Source: Mycobacterium xenopi
GTDB taxonomy: Bacteria > Actinomycetota > Actinomycetes > Mycobacteriales > Mycobacteriaceae
Assembly (NCBI RefSeq): GCF_009936235.1
Contig: NZ_AP022314.1
Span: 3,782,001 to 3,846,000, forward strand
Direction: 5' to 3'
Length of the DNA stretch: 64,000 bases
The notes beneath the pieces were generated by a model that made no database searches, was not told the origin of the DNA, and saw only the letters and a program-made list of their open reading frames with translations. A program made the position numbers and the translations under genes. Below, in pieces: positions 16,113 to 27,024 of the stretch; position 1 is the stretch's first letter; each line of letters opens with the position of its first letter.

Positions 16113-17719
16113 AGCCCCTGGGTTGCGTTGCGACCGGTGGGGGTGGCGCCGCCGTCGATGACGCTCATCCAGTCGGGCCGCTGCCTGCCTTGGCTGCGGT
16201 ATTCACCCGGGTCGCGGGCAAACCGGGCCGGAGCCAGCCCGGTGGCCGCCCGCGGCGCCTCGGCTGGGGTGTTCTCGGTGGCCTTGTGCAGCATCGCGGC
16301 GATCTTGGACACCGAGACCACATCGAGCTCCAATGCCCGCCCGCAGGCGGTGTTCACCGGGGCCGCGCCGTAGCGTTTGACCAGCCCCAACAACCGGTAC
16401 ACCTGGCGCATGCGTGTCCACGGCAGCTGGTGATCGAGCAGACGTTCGGCGTAGATGCCGATATCAGCCCCGTGGCCGCCGCGGTGGCGATCAGCCGGGT
16501 CAGGTCCCGCATCGCGTAGCCGGTCTTGTCAGCGGGCAGATCAGCCGGGTCGGTGCAACGTCCGCCGGCGGGCTGGCGGGGATGAGTCTTGACCAGCTTT
16601 CCGCCGTGGAACGCCTTGACCAACTCGCCGTCGGCGCGCACCGAAACGGTCTGCCCGCGAAGGTGTTCGGGGATTGAATACAATGCCCGATCGACTTGAA
16701 TGTGGTAGTCGCGGTGCACCTTGGCTTCAGCGTAGATCGGCACCTGGTAGACCGCTGCTGGGGCGGGCAGCAGCAGTGCGGCCTCGCGCTCGGCGAACAC
16801 CACCGCCGGGCGTTGACAGGTGGTGCCGTGGATGCGCTGGCCGGCCTTGCCGGCACACCACACCTGGGCTCGGGCCTGAGCGTCGGCGAGGTCGGCGAAG
16901 TCTTCGCCGGCGAAGAAGTTGCCCCGCACGTACTGGACCATACGTTCCACCCGCGGCTTGTCCTGGGGGTGACGAACCCGGGCCGGATCGGTGAAGAATC
17001 CACGGACCTGCGAGTACTCCGTCCAACCCACACTGAACTGCGGATCGGTCGAATCTGCCTTGGGCACAATCGGTGTCATGTTATCAGGGATCAACACCTT
17101 GAAGACACCGCCAAAGAACTGCCAGGCCGCCTCGCAGCCGGCGACAATCGCCTCCAGCGTCTGGTTAAACGTCAGCCACACGAACATGTGCCTCGAATAC
17201 ACCGCGGTGAAGATCAGCGCGTGCACCACTCGGTTGCGCCCCGATTCGGCATCAAAGATCTTGCCCATCCGGCCGAAGTCGATCTGGCACTCCACGCCGG
17301 GCTCACCATCGACCACCGGCACCGTGCCAGCGCTGCGACGGCCCCGGTACTCGGTGCACTGCGTGCAGTACCGGTGCAACGTCCGCTGGGGCACCGCCGT
17401 GCCGCGCCGCTCCAACAGGTCACAGATCTTGACCACCGTCAGGCCCTCTTCCACCCACTTGACGATCTGATCGTGATTGGCGCGCAACACTTCCCACACT
17501 TGGCCGTGGCCATCCGGCCGGTCCGGCCGCACCGCCTCGATCACCGCGCCGATCAGCTCATCGGTGAGCTGATCAAGAGCACCACCGCGGTCCAACCCGG
17601 CCAGCGCCGCCGCATTCGTATAGCTGCGTGCGGTCTTACGATCCACCCCGGCCAACGCAGCCACCCGGCGCAAGCCGCCCCGACATCCACACCCGCAACA
17701 ACTCACGTACCTCGATCAC
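16109..17719 (-). pseudogene. istA: IS21-family transposase IstA, frameshifted twice
   Basis: DDE integrase of the IS21 family, broken. The N-terminal piece starts at GTG 17719 (VIEVRELLRVWMSGR) and shifts frame near 17680. The main piece (to about 16475) holds the helix-turn-helix, the integrase core ECQIDFGRMGK and KVLIPDNMTP, and the RVERMVQYVRGNFF segment with the third acidic residue. It shifts again near 16475, one G short in TGADIGIYAER. The C-terminal piece then runs to the stop at 16109, which overlaps istB. Either the copy has decayed or the assembly has indel errors. Confidence 0.85.
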
Positions 17720-17977
17720 CGAAACCTCCCGATACATTCAGCGGACCTCCTTCACATCGATCGACATGAAGTGATCCGACCCAGTAATCGAGCGACCCCG
17801 GACGTACGACACGCCGGTGGTCCCATCACTGGCAAACGGGTGGTCCCATGCGACTGGCTAAACCCCGCTCAAGGTGGTCCCATCATCGTGGCGGTCGACA
17901 ACCAGGCCTAACCGGTGACTAGCATTTGCTGTAGCGCATCCGACTGTTATCTCGCCCGACGAAGGAGGGGAGAGGTA

Positions 17978-18289
17978 GTGGGAGACAGGCATCACGATCC
18001 GACGGATTATTTCCGGACCACCCAGCCGCATGCCGGGATCACCATGAAAGACAACCTGTTTTGGCCCGGGCACATCTTGCTGGTCGTCGCGATATTCGGG
18101 GTGGTCAGCACGGTGGCCGCCGCCGCGTACGGGCATTACGAGTGGCTCGCCACCACCGGGCTTGTCGCCGCGCTCGGAACCATCAACGGAGCGCTGTGGC
18201 TGATCTTGGAGCGTCGCCGGGTGATCCGCATCGACGAGCAATGGCGGGCTGCGCACTCCGATAGCCCGACCGGCCAGCGCGTCGCCTGA
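17978..18289 (+). CDS. usfY: UsfY-like membrane protein
   Basis: Small protein of 103 residues. A polar N-terminus (VGDRHHDPTDYFRTTQPHAG) is followed by two hydrophobic helices (about 31-52 and 58-76) and a basic tail. The N-terminal DPxDxxRTTxPxAG pattern and helices match UsfY (Rv3288c), a stress protein co-encoded with sigF in M. tuberculosis. The GTG at 17978 has a strong GAAGGAGGGG ribosome site. In M. tuberculosis usfY follows rsbW on the same strand; here it lies 4 kb away and inverted, originally just after the holin-like gene before the IS21 insertion. Confidence 0.75.
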   Translation: MGDRHHDPTDYFRTTQPHAGITMKDNLFWPGHILLVVAIFGVVSTVAAAAYGHYEWLATTGLVAALGTINGALWLILERRRVIRIDEQWRAAHSDSPTGQRVA

Positions 18290-18676
18290 TCAGCCGCCAA
18301 GTGCCGGGCCGGCGATCGGCGGTGCCCCCATCGTCAGGGTCAGCAACATCAGCATCAACAAAAACCAGCCAGCACCCTGCCATCCCCACCAGGTGCCGCG
18401 GTCGCGCCACACACGGTAGGTGCGAATGAACGCCCAGACGCCTGCCGCCAGCAAAATCGCGGGCGCGCCGAATGCCAGCAGTGCCCGCTGTGGTGCCCCG
18501 CAGGCCACCGTGTCGACGGCCATCGCACCTTTACACGTGCTGACCCACAACGCCGCCACGATCAGGAAACCGATGCCGGTCACTGCGGCCAAGACCGCGA
18601 ATCGCACCGCGGCCTGAACCTCCCGGTCCTCGTGACCGAGGTGGTCGCCCCGTGAATGCTGACGCGGGTTCTGCAT
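18290..18676 (-). CDS. three-helix membrane protein (Rv3289c-like)
   Basis: Protein of 128 residues: a polar 22-residue start rich in His and Asp, then hydrophobic segments at about 25-45, 65-85 and 100-120. It matches Rv3289c in size, pattern and place next to lat. Two cysteines lie in the first periplasmic loop (STCKGAMAVDTVACG), which could pair. It ends at the base after the usfY stop codon, convergent with no gap. Function unknown. Confidence 0.65.
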   Translation of the reverse strand: MQNPRQHSRGDHLGHEDREVQAAVRFAVLAAVTGIGFLIVAALWVSTCKGAMAVDTVACGAPQRALLAFGAPAILLAAGVWAFIRTYRVWRDRGTWWGWQGAGWFLLMLMLLTLTMGAPPIAGPALGG

Positions 18677-18824
18677 AGTCCATCACTATCCTGCGTGGGT
18701 TGCTCTTATTCCATCGTCTGATCCGGCGCATCAGTTACATCGGTACCGACGGCCCCCGGCCCTGACTGCTTAGAGCATTATCGGATACCCGCCGGTTAGC
18801 GCAGCTAAACCGACCCCGATCGGC

Positions 18825-20153
18825 TCACGCGAGGTCCTCCACCGCGTGGCGCACGGCCTCGGCCGCCTCATCGATCTCGGCGCGCGACACCGTCAGCGCC
18901 GGGCGGAAACGCACACTGTCGGAACCGCTGGGCAACACGATCACCCTGCGTTGCCACAACCGCCGGATCAACTCGTCGCGGTCGGTGGTGGTCGGCAGGC
19001 TGAACGCGCACATCAGGCCGCGACCGCGAACGTCGAGGACCAGTCCGGGAAACTCGGCGGCCAGCTCGTCGAGCCGGGCCCGCAAGTAGCGGCCGTATTC
19101 GGCAGCGCGCGCGATCAGGCCGTCGGCTTCGATCACTTCCAGGATGCGCCGCGCCCTGACCATGTCGACGAGGTTGCCCCCCCATGTCGAGTTGAGCCGC
19201 CGGGGCACGTTGAACACGTTGTCCGCGATCTCGTCGACCCGCCGCCCGGCCATCACCCCGCACACCTGCGTCTTCTTGCCGAATGCCACCACATCGGGGA
19301 CAACGCCGAATTGCTGGTAGGCCCAAGGAGTTCCGGTCAGCCCGCAACCCGTCTGGACTTCATCGAAGATCAGCAACGCGTCGTATTCGTCGCACAGCTC
19401 GCGCATCGCTGCGAAAAACTGCGGCCGAAAATGCCGGTCGCCGCCTTCGCCCTGGATCGGTTCGGCGATAAAGCACGCGATGTCGTGCGGGTGGGCCTCG
19501 AACGCCGCCCGGGCCTGGCGCAGGGATTCGGATTCCAGCGCGTCCATGTCGGCGCCGGGGCGAATGAACGGCGCATCTATCCGTGGCCACTCGAACTTCG
19601 GGAAACGGGCCACGTTGACTGGTTCCGTATTGGTTAGCGACAGCGTGTAGCCGCTGCGGCCGTGGAACGCCCCGCGCAGGTGCAGCACCCGAGTACCCAG
19701 CGCCGGGTCGACGCCGCGGGCCTGGTTGTGTCGGCTCTTCCAGTCGAACGCGACCTTGAGCGCGTTCTCGACCGCGAGCGCACCGCCCTCGATGAAGAAC
19801 AAGTGCGGCAGCGCCGGATCACCCAGCACCCGGTTGAACGTCTCGACGAAGCGGGCCATCGGCACCGAGTACACCTCGGAATTGCTGGGTTTGTTCAGCG
19901 CGGCCTCGGCCAGTTCGGCACGGAACACGTCGTCGTCGGCCAGCGCCGGATGGTTCATGCCCAGCGCCGACGACGCAACGAAGGTGAACATGTCGAGATA
20001 GCGCCGTCCGTCGCGGGCGTCGACTAGATACGAGCCGGCGGAGCGGCGCAAGTCCAGCACGAAATCGAAGCCGTCGACCAGGATGCTGCGGGCCAGCACC
20101 TCGTGGACGCGGTCGGGTGCAAGAGGCTGACCGGTACGCGCCAGAACAGTCAT
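18825..20153 (-). CDS. lat: L-lysine epsilon-aminotransferase
   Basis: Fold-type I PLP aminotransferase of 442 residues. It moves the epsilon-amino group of lysine to 2-oxoglutarate and gives aminoadipate semialdehyde, which closes to piperideine-6-carboxylate. The PLP lysine is Lys293 in VVAFGKKTQVCG, with the DEVQTGCG aspartate before it and NSTWGGN after. In mycobacteria Lat is linked to persistence and amino-acid stress and is controlled by LrpA, encoded immediately upstream on the same strand (33-base gap with a palindrome). The product feeds Pcd, encoded at 21917. Confidence 0.95.
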   Translation of the reverse strand: MTVLARTGQPLAPDRVHEVLARSILVDGFDFVLDLRRSAGSYLVDARDGRRYLDMFTFVASSALGMNHPALADDDVFRAELAEAALNKPSNSEVYSVPMARFVETFNRVLGDPALPHLFFIEGGALAVENALKVAFDWKSRHNQARGVDPALGTRVLHLRGAFHGRSGYTLSLTNTEPVNVARFPKFEWPRIDAPFIRPGADMDALESESLRQARAAFEAHPHDIACFIAEPIQGEGGDRHFRPQFFAAMRELCDEYDALLIFDEVQTGCGLTGTPWAYQQFGVVPDVVAFGKKTQVCGVMAGRRVDEIADNVFNVPRRLNSTWGGNLVDMVRARRILEVIEADGLIARAAEYGRYLRARLDELAAEFPGLVLDVRGRGLMCAFSLPTTTDRDELIRRLWQRRVIVLPSGSDSVRFRPALTVSRAEIDEAAEAVRHAVEDLA

Positions 20154-20178
20154 AACTCGATGATAGCTGGCTAGATAG

Positions 20179-20191
20179 CGTAAATATTACG
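20179..20191. promoter_or_regulatory. AT-rich palindrome between lrpA and lat, possible Lrp-type operator
   Basis: CGTAA-ATA-TTACG is a perfect 5-base-arm palindrome in otherwise GC-rich DNA. It overlaps the lrpA stop codon and lies 25 bases upstream of the lat start. Its length and AT-rich centre resemble Lrp/AsnC boxes. Binding is an inference. Confidence 0.4.
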
Positions 20192-20639
20192 GCACGAACT
20201 CGCGACCACTGTAAAACGTCCGTAAAATGATCGTGCTCCGGGTCCGGACGTTCGCCGTCGTCCGAATCCGTTGCAGTAGGTCTTCGAGCGCCCGCGCGGA
20301 CTCCACGCGCACTAACAGGATGTAGCTTTCCTCCCCGGCCACCGAATGACAGGACTCGATTTCGGCGATGTGCTCGAGCCGGGCCGGCGCATCATCGGGT
20401 TGTGAGGGATCGAGAGGGGTGATGGCCACGAACGCCGACAGCATGTTGCCCACCGCCTCGGGATTGATCCGCGCCGAATACCCGGTCACCACGCCGCGGG
20501 ACTCCAGCCGGCGCACCCGGGATTGCACCGCCGATATCGACAAGCCGGCGCTGGCGGCCAGCTCGGCGAGGGTCGCGCGTCCGTTGGCGACAAGCTGGCG
20601 CACGAGAGTCCGGTCGATGTCGTCGAGCGTGTCACCCAT
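20187..20639 (-). CDS. lrpA: Lrp/AsnC-family regulator LrpA
   Basis: Feast/famine regulator of 150 residues: helix-turn-helix in residues 1-60 (DDIDRTLVRQLVANGRATL, LSISAVQSRVRRLE), then the RAM ligand domain to the end. It likely senses an amino acid such as lysine and controls lat and the divergent hglS-pcd pair. ATG at 20639 gives the standard family length; upstream codons in the same frame lie inside the divergent gene. It is 30 bases from the hglS start, so one operator could serve both directions. Syntenic with Rv3291c. Confidence 0.94.
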   Translation of the reverse strand: MGDTLDDIDRTLVRQLVANGRATLAELAASAGLSISAVQSRVRRLESRGVVTGYSARINPEAVGNMLSAFVAITPLDPSQPDDAPARLEHIAEIESCHSVAGEESYILLVRVESARALEDLLQRIRTTANVRTRSTIILRTFYSGREFVP

Positions 20640-20669
20640 GGCCGGAGAGTATCGCAGTGCCGAGGCCCG

Positions 20670-21920
20670 ATGAGCCGGGCGAAAAAGTTGGAAACCTGGC
20701 AGCTGCGGGCCAAATTCGCCGCCGCACTGTCGGCGATGTATGGCGCCGAGGTTCCCGCGTACACCACGCTGGTCGAGGTAAGCGCGCAGGTCAACCGTGA
20801 CTGCCTGGCACATCGCCCGGGCGCCGAGCGGCTCGGTTCTTTGGCGCGGGTCACCGCGGAGCGGCACGGCGCGATCCGGGTGGGCAGTCCAGCCGAACTG
20901 GCCGCGGTCGCCGACCTGTTCGCGGCGTTCGGCATGGTCCCGGTCGGTTACTACGACCTGCGCACCGCGGCGTCGCCAATTCCGGTGATCTCCACTGCTT
21001 TTCGTCCGATCGACGCCGAGGAGTTGGCCCGCAACCCGTTTCGGGTGTTCACGTCCATGCTGGCGACGCGCGATCGCCGATTCTTCGACGCCGGCCTGCG
21101 CCGCCGGGTGGAAGCCTTTCTGGCGCGCCGTCAATTGTTCGACCCGGCATTGATCGCGCGGGCCCGGGCGGTCGCGGCGGACGGGGGTTGCGACGCCGCC
21201 GACGAGGCCGACGAGTTCGTCGGTCGGGCTGTTGCGGCGTTCGCGCTGTCGCGCGAGCCGATCGACCGTGCCTGGTATGACGAGCTCTCCCAGGTGTCCG
21301 CGGTGGCTGCCGATATCGCGGGCGTCGCCTCCACCCACATCAACCACCTGACCCCGCGGGTGCTCGACATCGATGAGCTGTATCGCCGGATGACCGCTCG
21401 CGGCGTCACCATGATCGATGCCATCCAGGGACCGCCCTGCACCGACGGTCCCGCTGTGCTGTTGCGGCAGACTTCTTTTCGCGCACTTGCCGAGCCACGC
21501 CGGTTTCGTCTGGCCGACGGGACCATCAGAAAGGGAACGCTACGGGTGCGGTTCGGTGAGGTGGAGGCGCGTGGTGTGGCGCTGACGCCCAAGGGTCGGC
21601 AACGCTATGACGCGGCGATGGCAGCGGCCGATCCGGCACAGGTGTGGCTGGACTATTTCCCGTCCACGGATGCCGAAATGGCAGCCCAAGGGCTGGCCTA
21701 CTACCGCGGCGGTGATCCGTCGAAACCCGTTGTCTACGAGGACTTCTTGCCGGCCTCAGCCGCTGGGATCTTTCGGTCTAATCTGGACAGCGACGCCGAG
21801 GCCGCTCAAGTCGCCGACGATTCGCAATACAGCGTGGAATGGCTGGCCGGGGCGATCGACCGGGCCATCTATGACCCGTACGCACTGTATGAAGCACATG
21901 CCCAGGAGGGGGCCGCATGA
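20670..21920 (+). CDS. DUF1338 / HglS-type 2-oxoadipate dioxygenase/decarboxylase (Rv3292-like)
   Basis: Protein of 416 residues in the DUF1338 family. Characterised members (HglS, YdcJ) are Fe(II) enzymes that convert 2-oxoadipate to D-2-hydroxyglutarate in lysine breakdown. Candidate metal ligands are His66 in ERHGAIRVG (with Arg70 for substrate), His223 in STHINHLTPR, and Glu297 in RFGEVEARG. The PVGYYDL and AFRPI-NPFRVFTS segments are family hallmarks. It overlaps pcd (ATGA), is divergent from lrpA, and lies beside lat, so all flanking genes act on lysine. Function is inferred from the family and context and is stronger than the usual 'hypothetical' label. Confidence 0.85.
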   Translation: MSRAKKLETWQLRAKFAAALSAMYGAEVPAYTTLVEVSAQVNRDCLAHRPGAERLGSLARVTAERHGAIRVGSPAELAAVADLFAAFGMVPVGYYDLRTAASPIPVISTAFRPIDAEELARNPFRVFTSMLATRDRRFFDAGLRRRVEAFLARRQLFDPALIARARAVAADGGCDAADEADEFVGRAVAAFALSREPIDRAWYDELSQVSAVAADIAGVASTHINHLTPRVLDIDELYRRMTARGVTMIDAIQGPPCTDGPAVLLRQTSFRALAEPRRFRLADGTIRKGTLRVRFGEVEARGVALTPKGRQRYDAAMAAADPAQVWLDYFPSTDAEMAAQGLAYYRGGDPSKPVVYEDFLPASAAGIFRSNLDSDAEAAQVADDSQYSVEWLAGAIDRAIYDPYALYEAHAQEGAA

Positions 21921-23437
21921 CCCTGCCGAGCACCGAGCAATTACGCGCCCGGGTGCGCCGGGCACTCGATGTTATCGGCGCCGATATCTCGCTCGGCGAG
22001 CCGGGCGGACACGGGCTGCCGGCGCGCACACCGGTGACCGGCGAGGTGCTATTCACCGTGGCGGCAACCACGCCCACCCACGTCGATCATGCGATCGCTG
22101 CTGCAGCACAAGCCTTTTCGACGTGGCGCGTCACACCGGCGCCGGTGCGCGGCGCATTGGTGGCCCAATTGGGTCAACTACTTTCCGCGCACAAATCCGA
22201 CCTTGCCACGCTGGTCACCGTCGAGGCCGGCAAGATCACCTCCGAGGCGCTGGGCGAGGTGCAGGAGATGATCGACATCTGCCAGTTCGCCGTCGGCTTG
22301 TCCCGTCAGCTGTACGGCCGCACCATCGCCTCCGAGCGGCCGGGGCATCGGCTCATGGAGACCTGGCATCCGCTGGGCGTGGTCGGGGTGATCACCGCGT
22401 TCAACTTCCCGGTGGCGGTGTGGGCGTGGAACACTGCGGTGGCGCTGGTGTGCGGCGACGCCGTGGTGTGGAAGCCCTCAGAGCTGACCCCGGTGACCGC
22501 GCTGGCCTGCCAGGCGCTGATCGCACAGGCCGCCGCGGCTGTCGGCGCTCCCCCCGCGGTGAGCGGACTGCTGCTGGGCGGCCCCGAGGTGGGCGAACAA
22601 CTGGTGGATGACGACCGGGTCGCGTTGGTGTCGGCGACCGGCTCGGTGCCGATGGGCCAGCAGGTTGGTCCCCGGGTAGCGCGACGGTTCGGCCGCACGC
22701 TGCTGGAGTTGGGCGGCAACAACGCCGCGATCGTGACGCCGTCGGCCGATCTGGAGCTGGCCGTGCGTGCCATCGTGTTCGCCGCCGCTGGCACTGCCGG
22801 GCAACGCTGTACGACGCTGCGCCGGTTGATCGTGCATCGCTCGATAGCCGACGAGGTGGTGGCACGCATCACCGCCGCCTACCGACGGCTGCCGATCGGC
22901 GACCCTACAGTTGACGGCACGCTGGTCGGTCCGCTGATCGGTGAGCAGGCCTATCGCGAGATGGTCAAGGCGCTCGAATACGCGCGCGCCGACGGCGGCG
23001 AGGTCATCGGCGGTGAACGCCACCACATCGGGCCAGCGAGCGCCTACTACGTTGCACCGGCGCTGGTGCGGATGCCGTCGCAGACCGCGATCGTGGCAGC
23101 CGAGACGTTCGCGCCGATCCTCTACGTGCTGACCTACGACGAACTCGACGAGGCCATTGCGCTGAACAACGCTGTGCCACAGGGGCTTTCTTCAGCGATT
23201 TTCACCACCGACGTCCGGGAGGCCGAGCGTTTCATCGACGGATCCGACTGCGGTATCGCCAACGTCAACATCGGCACCTCGGGCGCGGAGATCGGCGGCG
23301 CGTTCGGCGGCGAGAAACAGACCGGCGGCGGACGAGAATCCGGTTCCGACGCGTGGAAAGCCTACATGCGTCGCGCCACCAACACCGTCAACTACTCGTC
23401 GCAATTGCCGCTGGCCCAAGGCGTGGAATTCGGCTGA
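21917..23437 (+). CDS. pcd: piperideine-6-carboxylate / aminoadipate semialdehyde dehydrogenase Pcd
   Basis: NAD-dependent aldehyde dehydrogenase of the ALDH7 type, 506 residues, oxidises the Lat product to 2-aminoadipate. The catalytic cysteine is Cys298 in AGTAGQRCTT, the general base Glu264 in TLLELGGNN, and AFNFPVAVWAWN gives the cofactor-binding signature. The C-terminal half holds SGAEIGGAFGGEKQTGGGRE, typical of ALDH7. It overlaps the HglS-type gene by 4 bases and ends before a convergent gene. Syntenic with Rv3293. Confidence 0.94.
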   Translation: MTLPSTEQLRARVRRALDVIGADISLGEPGGHGLPARTPVTGEVLFTVAATTPTHVDHAIAAAAQAFSTWRVTPAPVRGALVAQLGQLLSAHKSDLATLVTVEAGKITSEALGEVQEMIDICQFAVGLSRQLYGRTIASERPGHRLMETWHPLGVVGVITAFNFPVAVWAWNTAVALVCGDAVVWKPSELTPVTALACQALIAQAAAAVGAPPAVSGLLLGGPEVGEQLVDDDRVALVSATGSVPMGQQVGPRVARRFGRTLLELGGNNAAIVTPSADLELAVRAIVFAAAGTAGQRCTTLRRLIVHRSIADEVVARITAAYRRLPIGDPTVDGTLVGPLIGEQAYREMVKALEYARADGGEVIGGERHHIGPASAYYVAPALVRMPSQTAIVAAETFAPILYVLTYDELDEAIALNNAVPQGLSSAIFTTDVREAERFIDGSDCGIANVNIGTSGAEIGGAFGGEKQTGGGRESGSDAWKAYMRRATNTVNYSSQLPLAQGVEFG

Positions 23438-23456
23438 CGAGTAGCTGCCCTGACGT

Positions 23457-24133
23457 CTACCCACGACGCCCCTCACGGCTGCGGTCATAGGCCCGTCGGC
23501 GCAGATCGGTCAGCCAGCCTGGCGCCGGTGTGACGTCGCGCGGCGAGTGGATCGTTGGATCGAATGCGACATTGGGCGCCTGGTCGTCGGCTAGCCAGCG
23601 ATCTACGCTCAAGATCGCCAGCGGCTTGAATCGCCCTGTGCCACAGGCCTGTTCGACGGTGAATTCGATTCCGCCGTGGTCGATGTGTTTCCTGATGCTA
23701 TCCAAAGACACGCCGGGATGCTCTGTCTTGCTTTTCATTTCGGCACGAATCCACCAATACCGCTGCTTGTAACGCAATGGCATCAGGCTCGACATGGACG
23801 CCGCCCACGACGTCGCCGGCCGCAGCGCCATCCGCGTCAACGGTCCCGACCCGGCTGAAGCCAACAGCACGTCCCAACCGCTTGGGGGGAATACCGTTGC
23901 CGGCATCTTCCAGGCCAGCCCGATGATGTCGGGCAGTCGACCCGGTGTTCCGAGCCCCTTGGAGATGCGTGCCACCACGTCGCACGAGCCGATCGGCAAC
24001 CCCTGATCGGGCGGTGCGAGTCGCTCGATCTGGCCGGCGGCCATGACACCAGCAGGGTGAAACACCCGCCGATGGCGCAGCGCCGATCCCCACTGCAACG
24101 GCACCGCGACGACGTCGGGGAACTTCACCGTGA

Positions 24134-24137
<4 letters not shown>
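23457..24137 (-). CDS. catalase-associated conserved protein (Rv3294c-like)
   Basis: Protein of 226 residues, conserved in mycobacteria, with no clear enzyme motif. It carries stretches such as RRVFHPAGVMAAG, ISKGLGTPGRLPDIIGLAWKMP and LRPATSWAASMSSLMPLRY. Related proteins are annotated variously as phosphodiesterase or catalase-like. The GTG at 24137 overlaps the catalase stop codon (GTGA), so it is translated with the catalase. A role with peroxide defence or a heme-lacking catalase-like fold is possible, but nothing in the sequence proves it. Confidence 0.7.
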
Positions 24138-26242
<2,105 letters not shown>

Positions 26243-26493
26243 GACCTACCTCTCGATGGGGATTCCAAGATGGGGTAACCCCTGAGCCAGCTCGACAAAC
26301 GGAGTCTTGAGCTGCGACGGGCGTCGGCGGGCCACGCGGGTGCGCGTACCGACAACGCTGGAAGTCACAGCCAGCAGCTACTTGGCCAGTTCGGTGAGGA
26401 TGATCGTCCCTTCGTCGCTTTCGGTTAGCCATTGATCAGCACGGGCACGCCTTCGCGGGTAGGTTCGCCGTGCACACTCAGGGACGGTCTGTG

Positions 26494-26769
26494 ATGGCAA
26501 CCGACGTACAGACCGGCACGATCACCACCCAGGTGCCGGCGCGGCTGGACCGGCTGCCCTGGTCGCGGTTTCATCGGCGGGTGGTCATCGGTTGGGCGGC
26601 GTTGTGTTTCTTCCTGGCTGGCTCTGGGGCCAGCGCCGCCTATTTGACCGTCAGCGAAATCTTTCCGAATGCCTTTCGCATGCTGGCTGCTGGGTCGTCG
26701 ACCCTGGTTCGGCGCCGCTGGCCGCACCATGCACGCAGGATATGCACGCACGCAGCTGCCGCCACGTGA
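26494..26769 (+). pseudogene. collapsed MFS transporter gene (internal deletion)
   Basis: Starts like a full MFS sugar/metabolite transporter (MATDVQTGTITTQVPARLD, then WSRFHRRVVIG) but after about 35 residues jumps to a late-protein segment, CFFLAGSGASAAYLTVSEIF. Intact members have this several hundred residues further on, just before the cytoplasmic loop after a late helix. The expected TM1-TM8 region is missing, and beyond about residue 65 the frame runs into unrelated sequence. So this is a remnant with an internal deletion of roughly 1 kb plus a broken 3' end. Confidence 0.6.
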
Positions 26770-26871
26770 GCGGCAGCGCTGCTTAGTCGACACTTCCCTG
26801 CGCGGTGTGCAGATCAAACGATCTGCACCCGAGCGTGCTTCTGCGCGTAGCCTAAATAGCAGAGGTGACGT

Positions 26872-27024
26872 TTACCTCGGGCAACGCAAGCCAATCCTCA
26901 AATATGAGAAGCTCGTTTCACGAGCAGCTTTCGGCGCTGCAAGGGCGTCTGGCGGAGTTGTGCGCCTCGAGCAGGCCTCGGCCACCTTCGCGGCCTGAGC
27001 ACAGGTGCGCATCCTGACGATCAT
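26872..27024 (-). other. 50-codon open frame in the tnpB position of an IS607-type element
   Basis: ATG at 27024 directly follows the recombinase stop codon (TGAATG), as tnpB follows tnpA in IS607 elements. The frame runs 50 codons (MIVRMRTCAQAAKVAEACSR and on) and then stops. No RuvC or zinc-finger motif of TnpB is visible, so if it is tnpB only the start remains. Confidence 0.35.

Larger units (their letters stand above)
15244..17900 (-). mobile_element. IS21-family insertion sequence, complete ends, 6-bp target duplication
   Basis: The ends are 28-base inverted repeats starting TGTC and ending GATGGGACCACC (15244-15271 and 17873-17900), matching at 23 of 28 positions. Further copies of the TGGGACCACC motif lie inside both ends, as in IS21 elements with multiple end repeats. 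The 6-base sequence ACCAGG flanks the element on both sides (15238-15243 and 17901-17906) as a target duplication. It carries istA and istB on the minus strand. istA has two frameshifts, so the copy is probably inactive. Confidence 0.92.

Noticed and set aside
26276..26300. SigF promoter for the catalase gene
   Set aside because: GTTT-N15-GGGTTA matches only partly; the -10 lacks the GGGTA core, so it is only mentioned under the gene.
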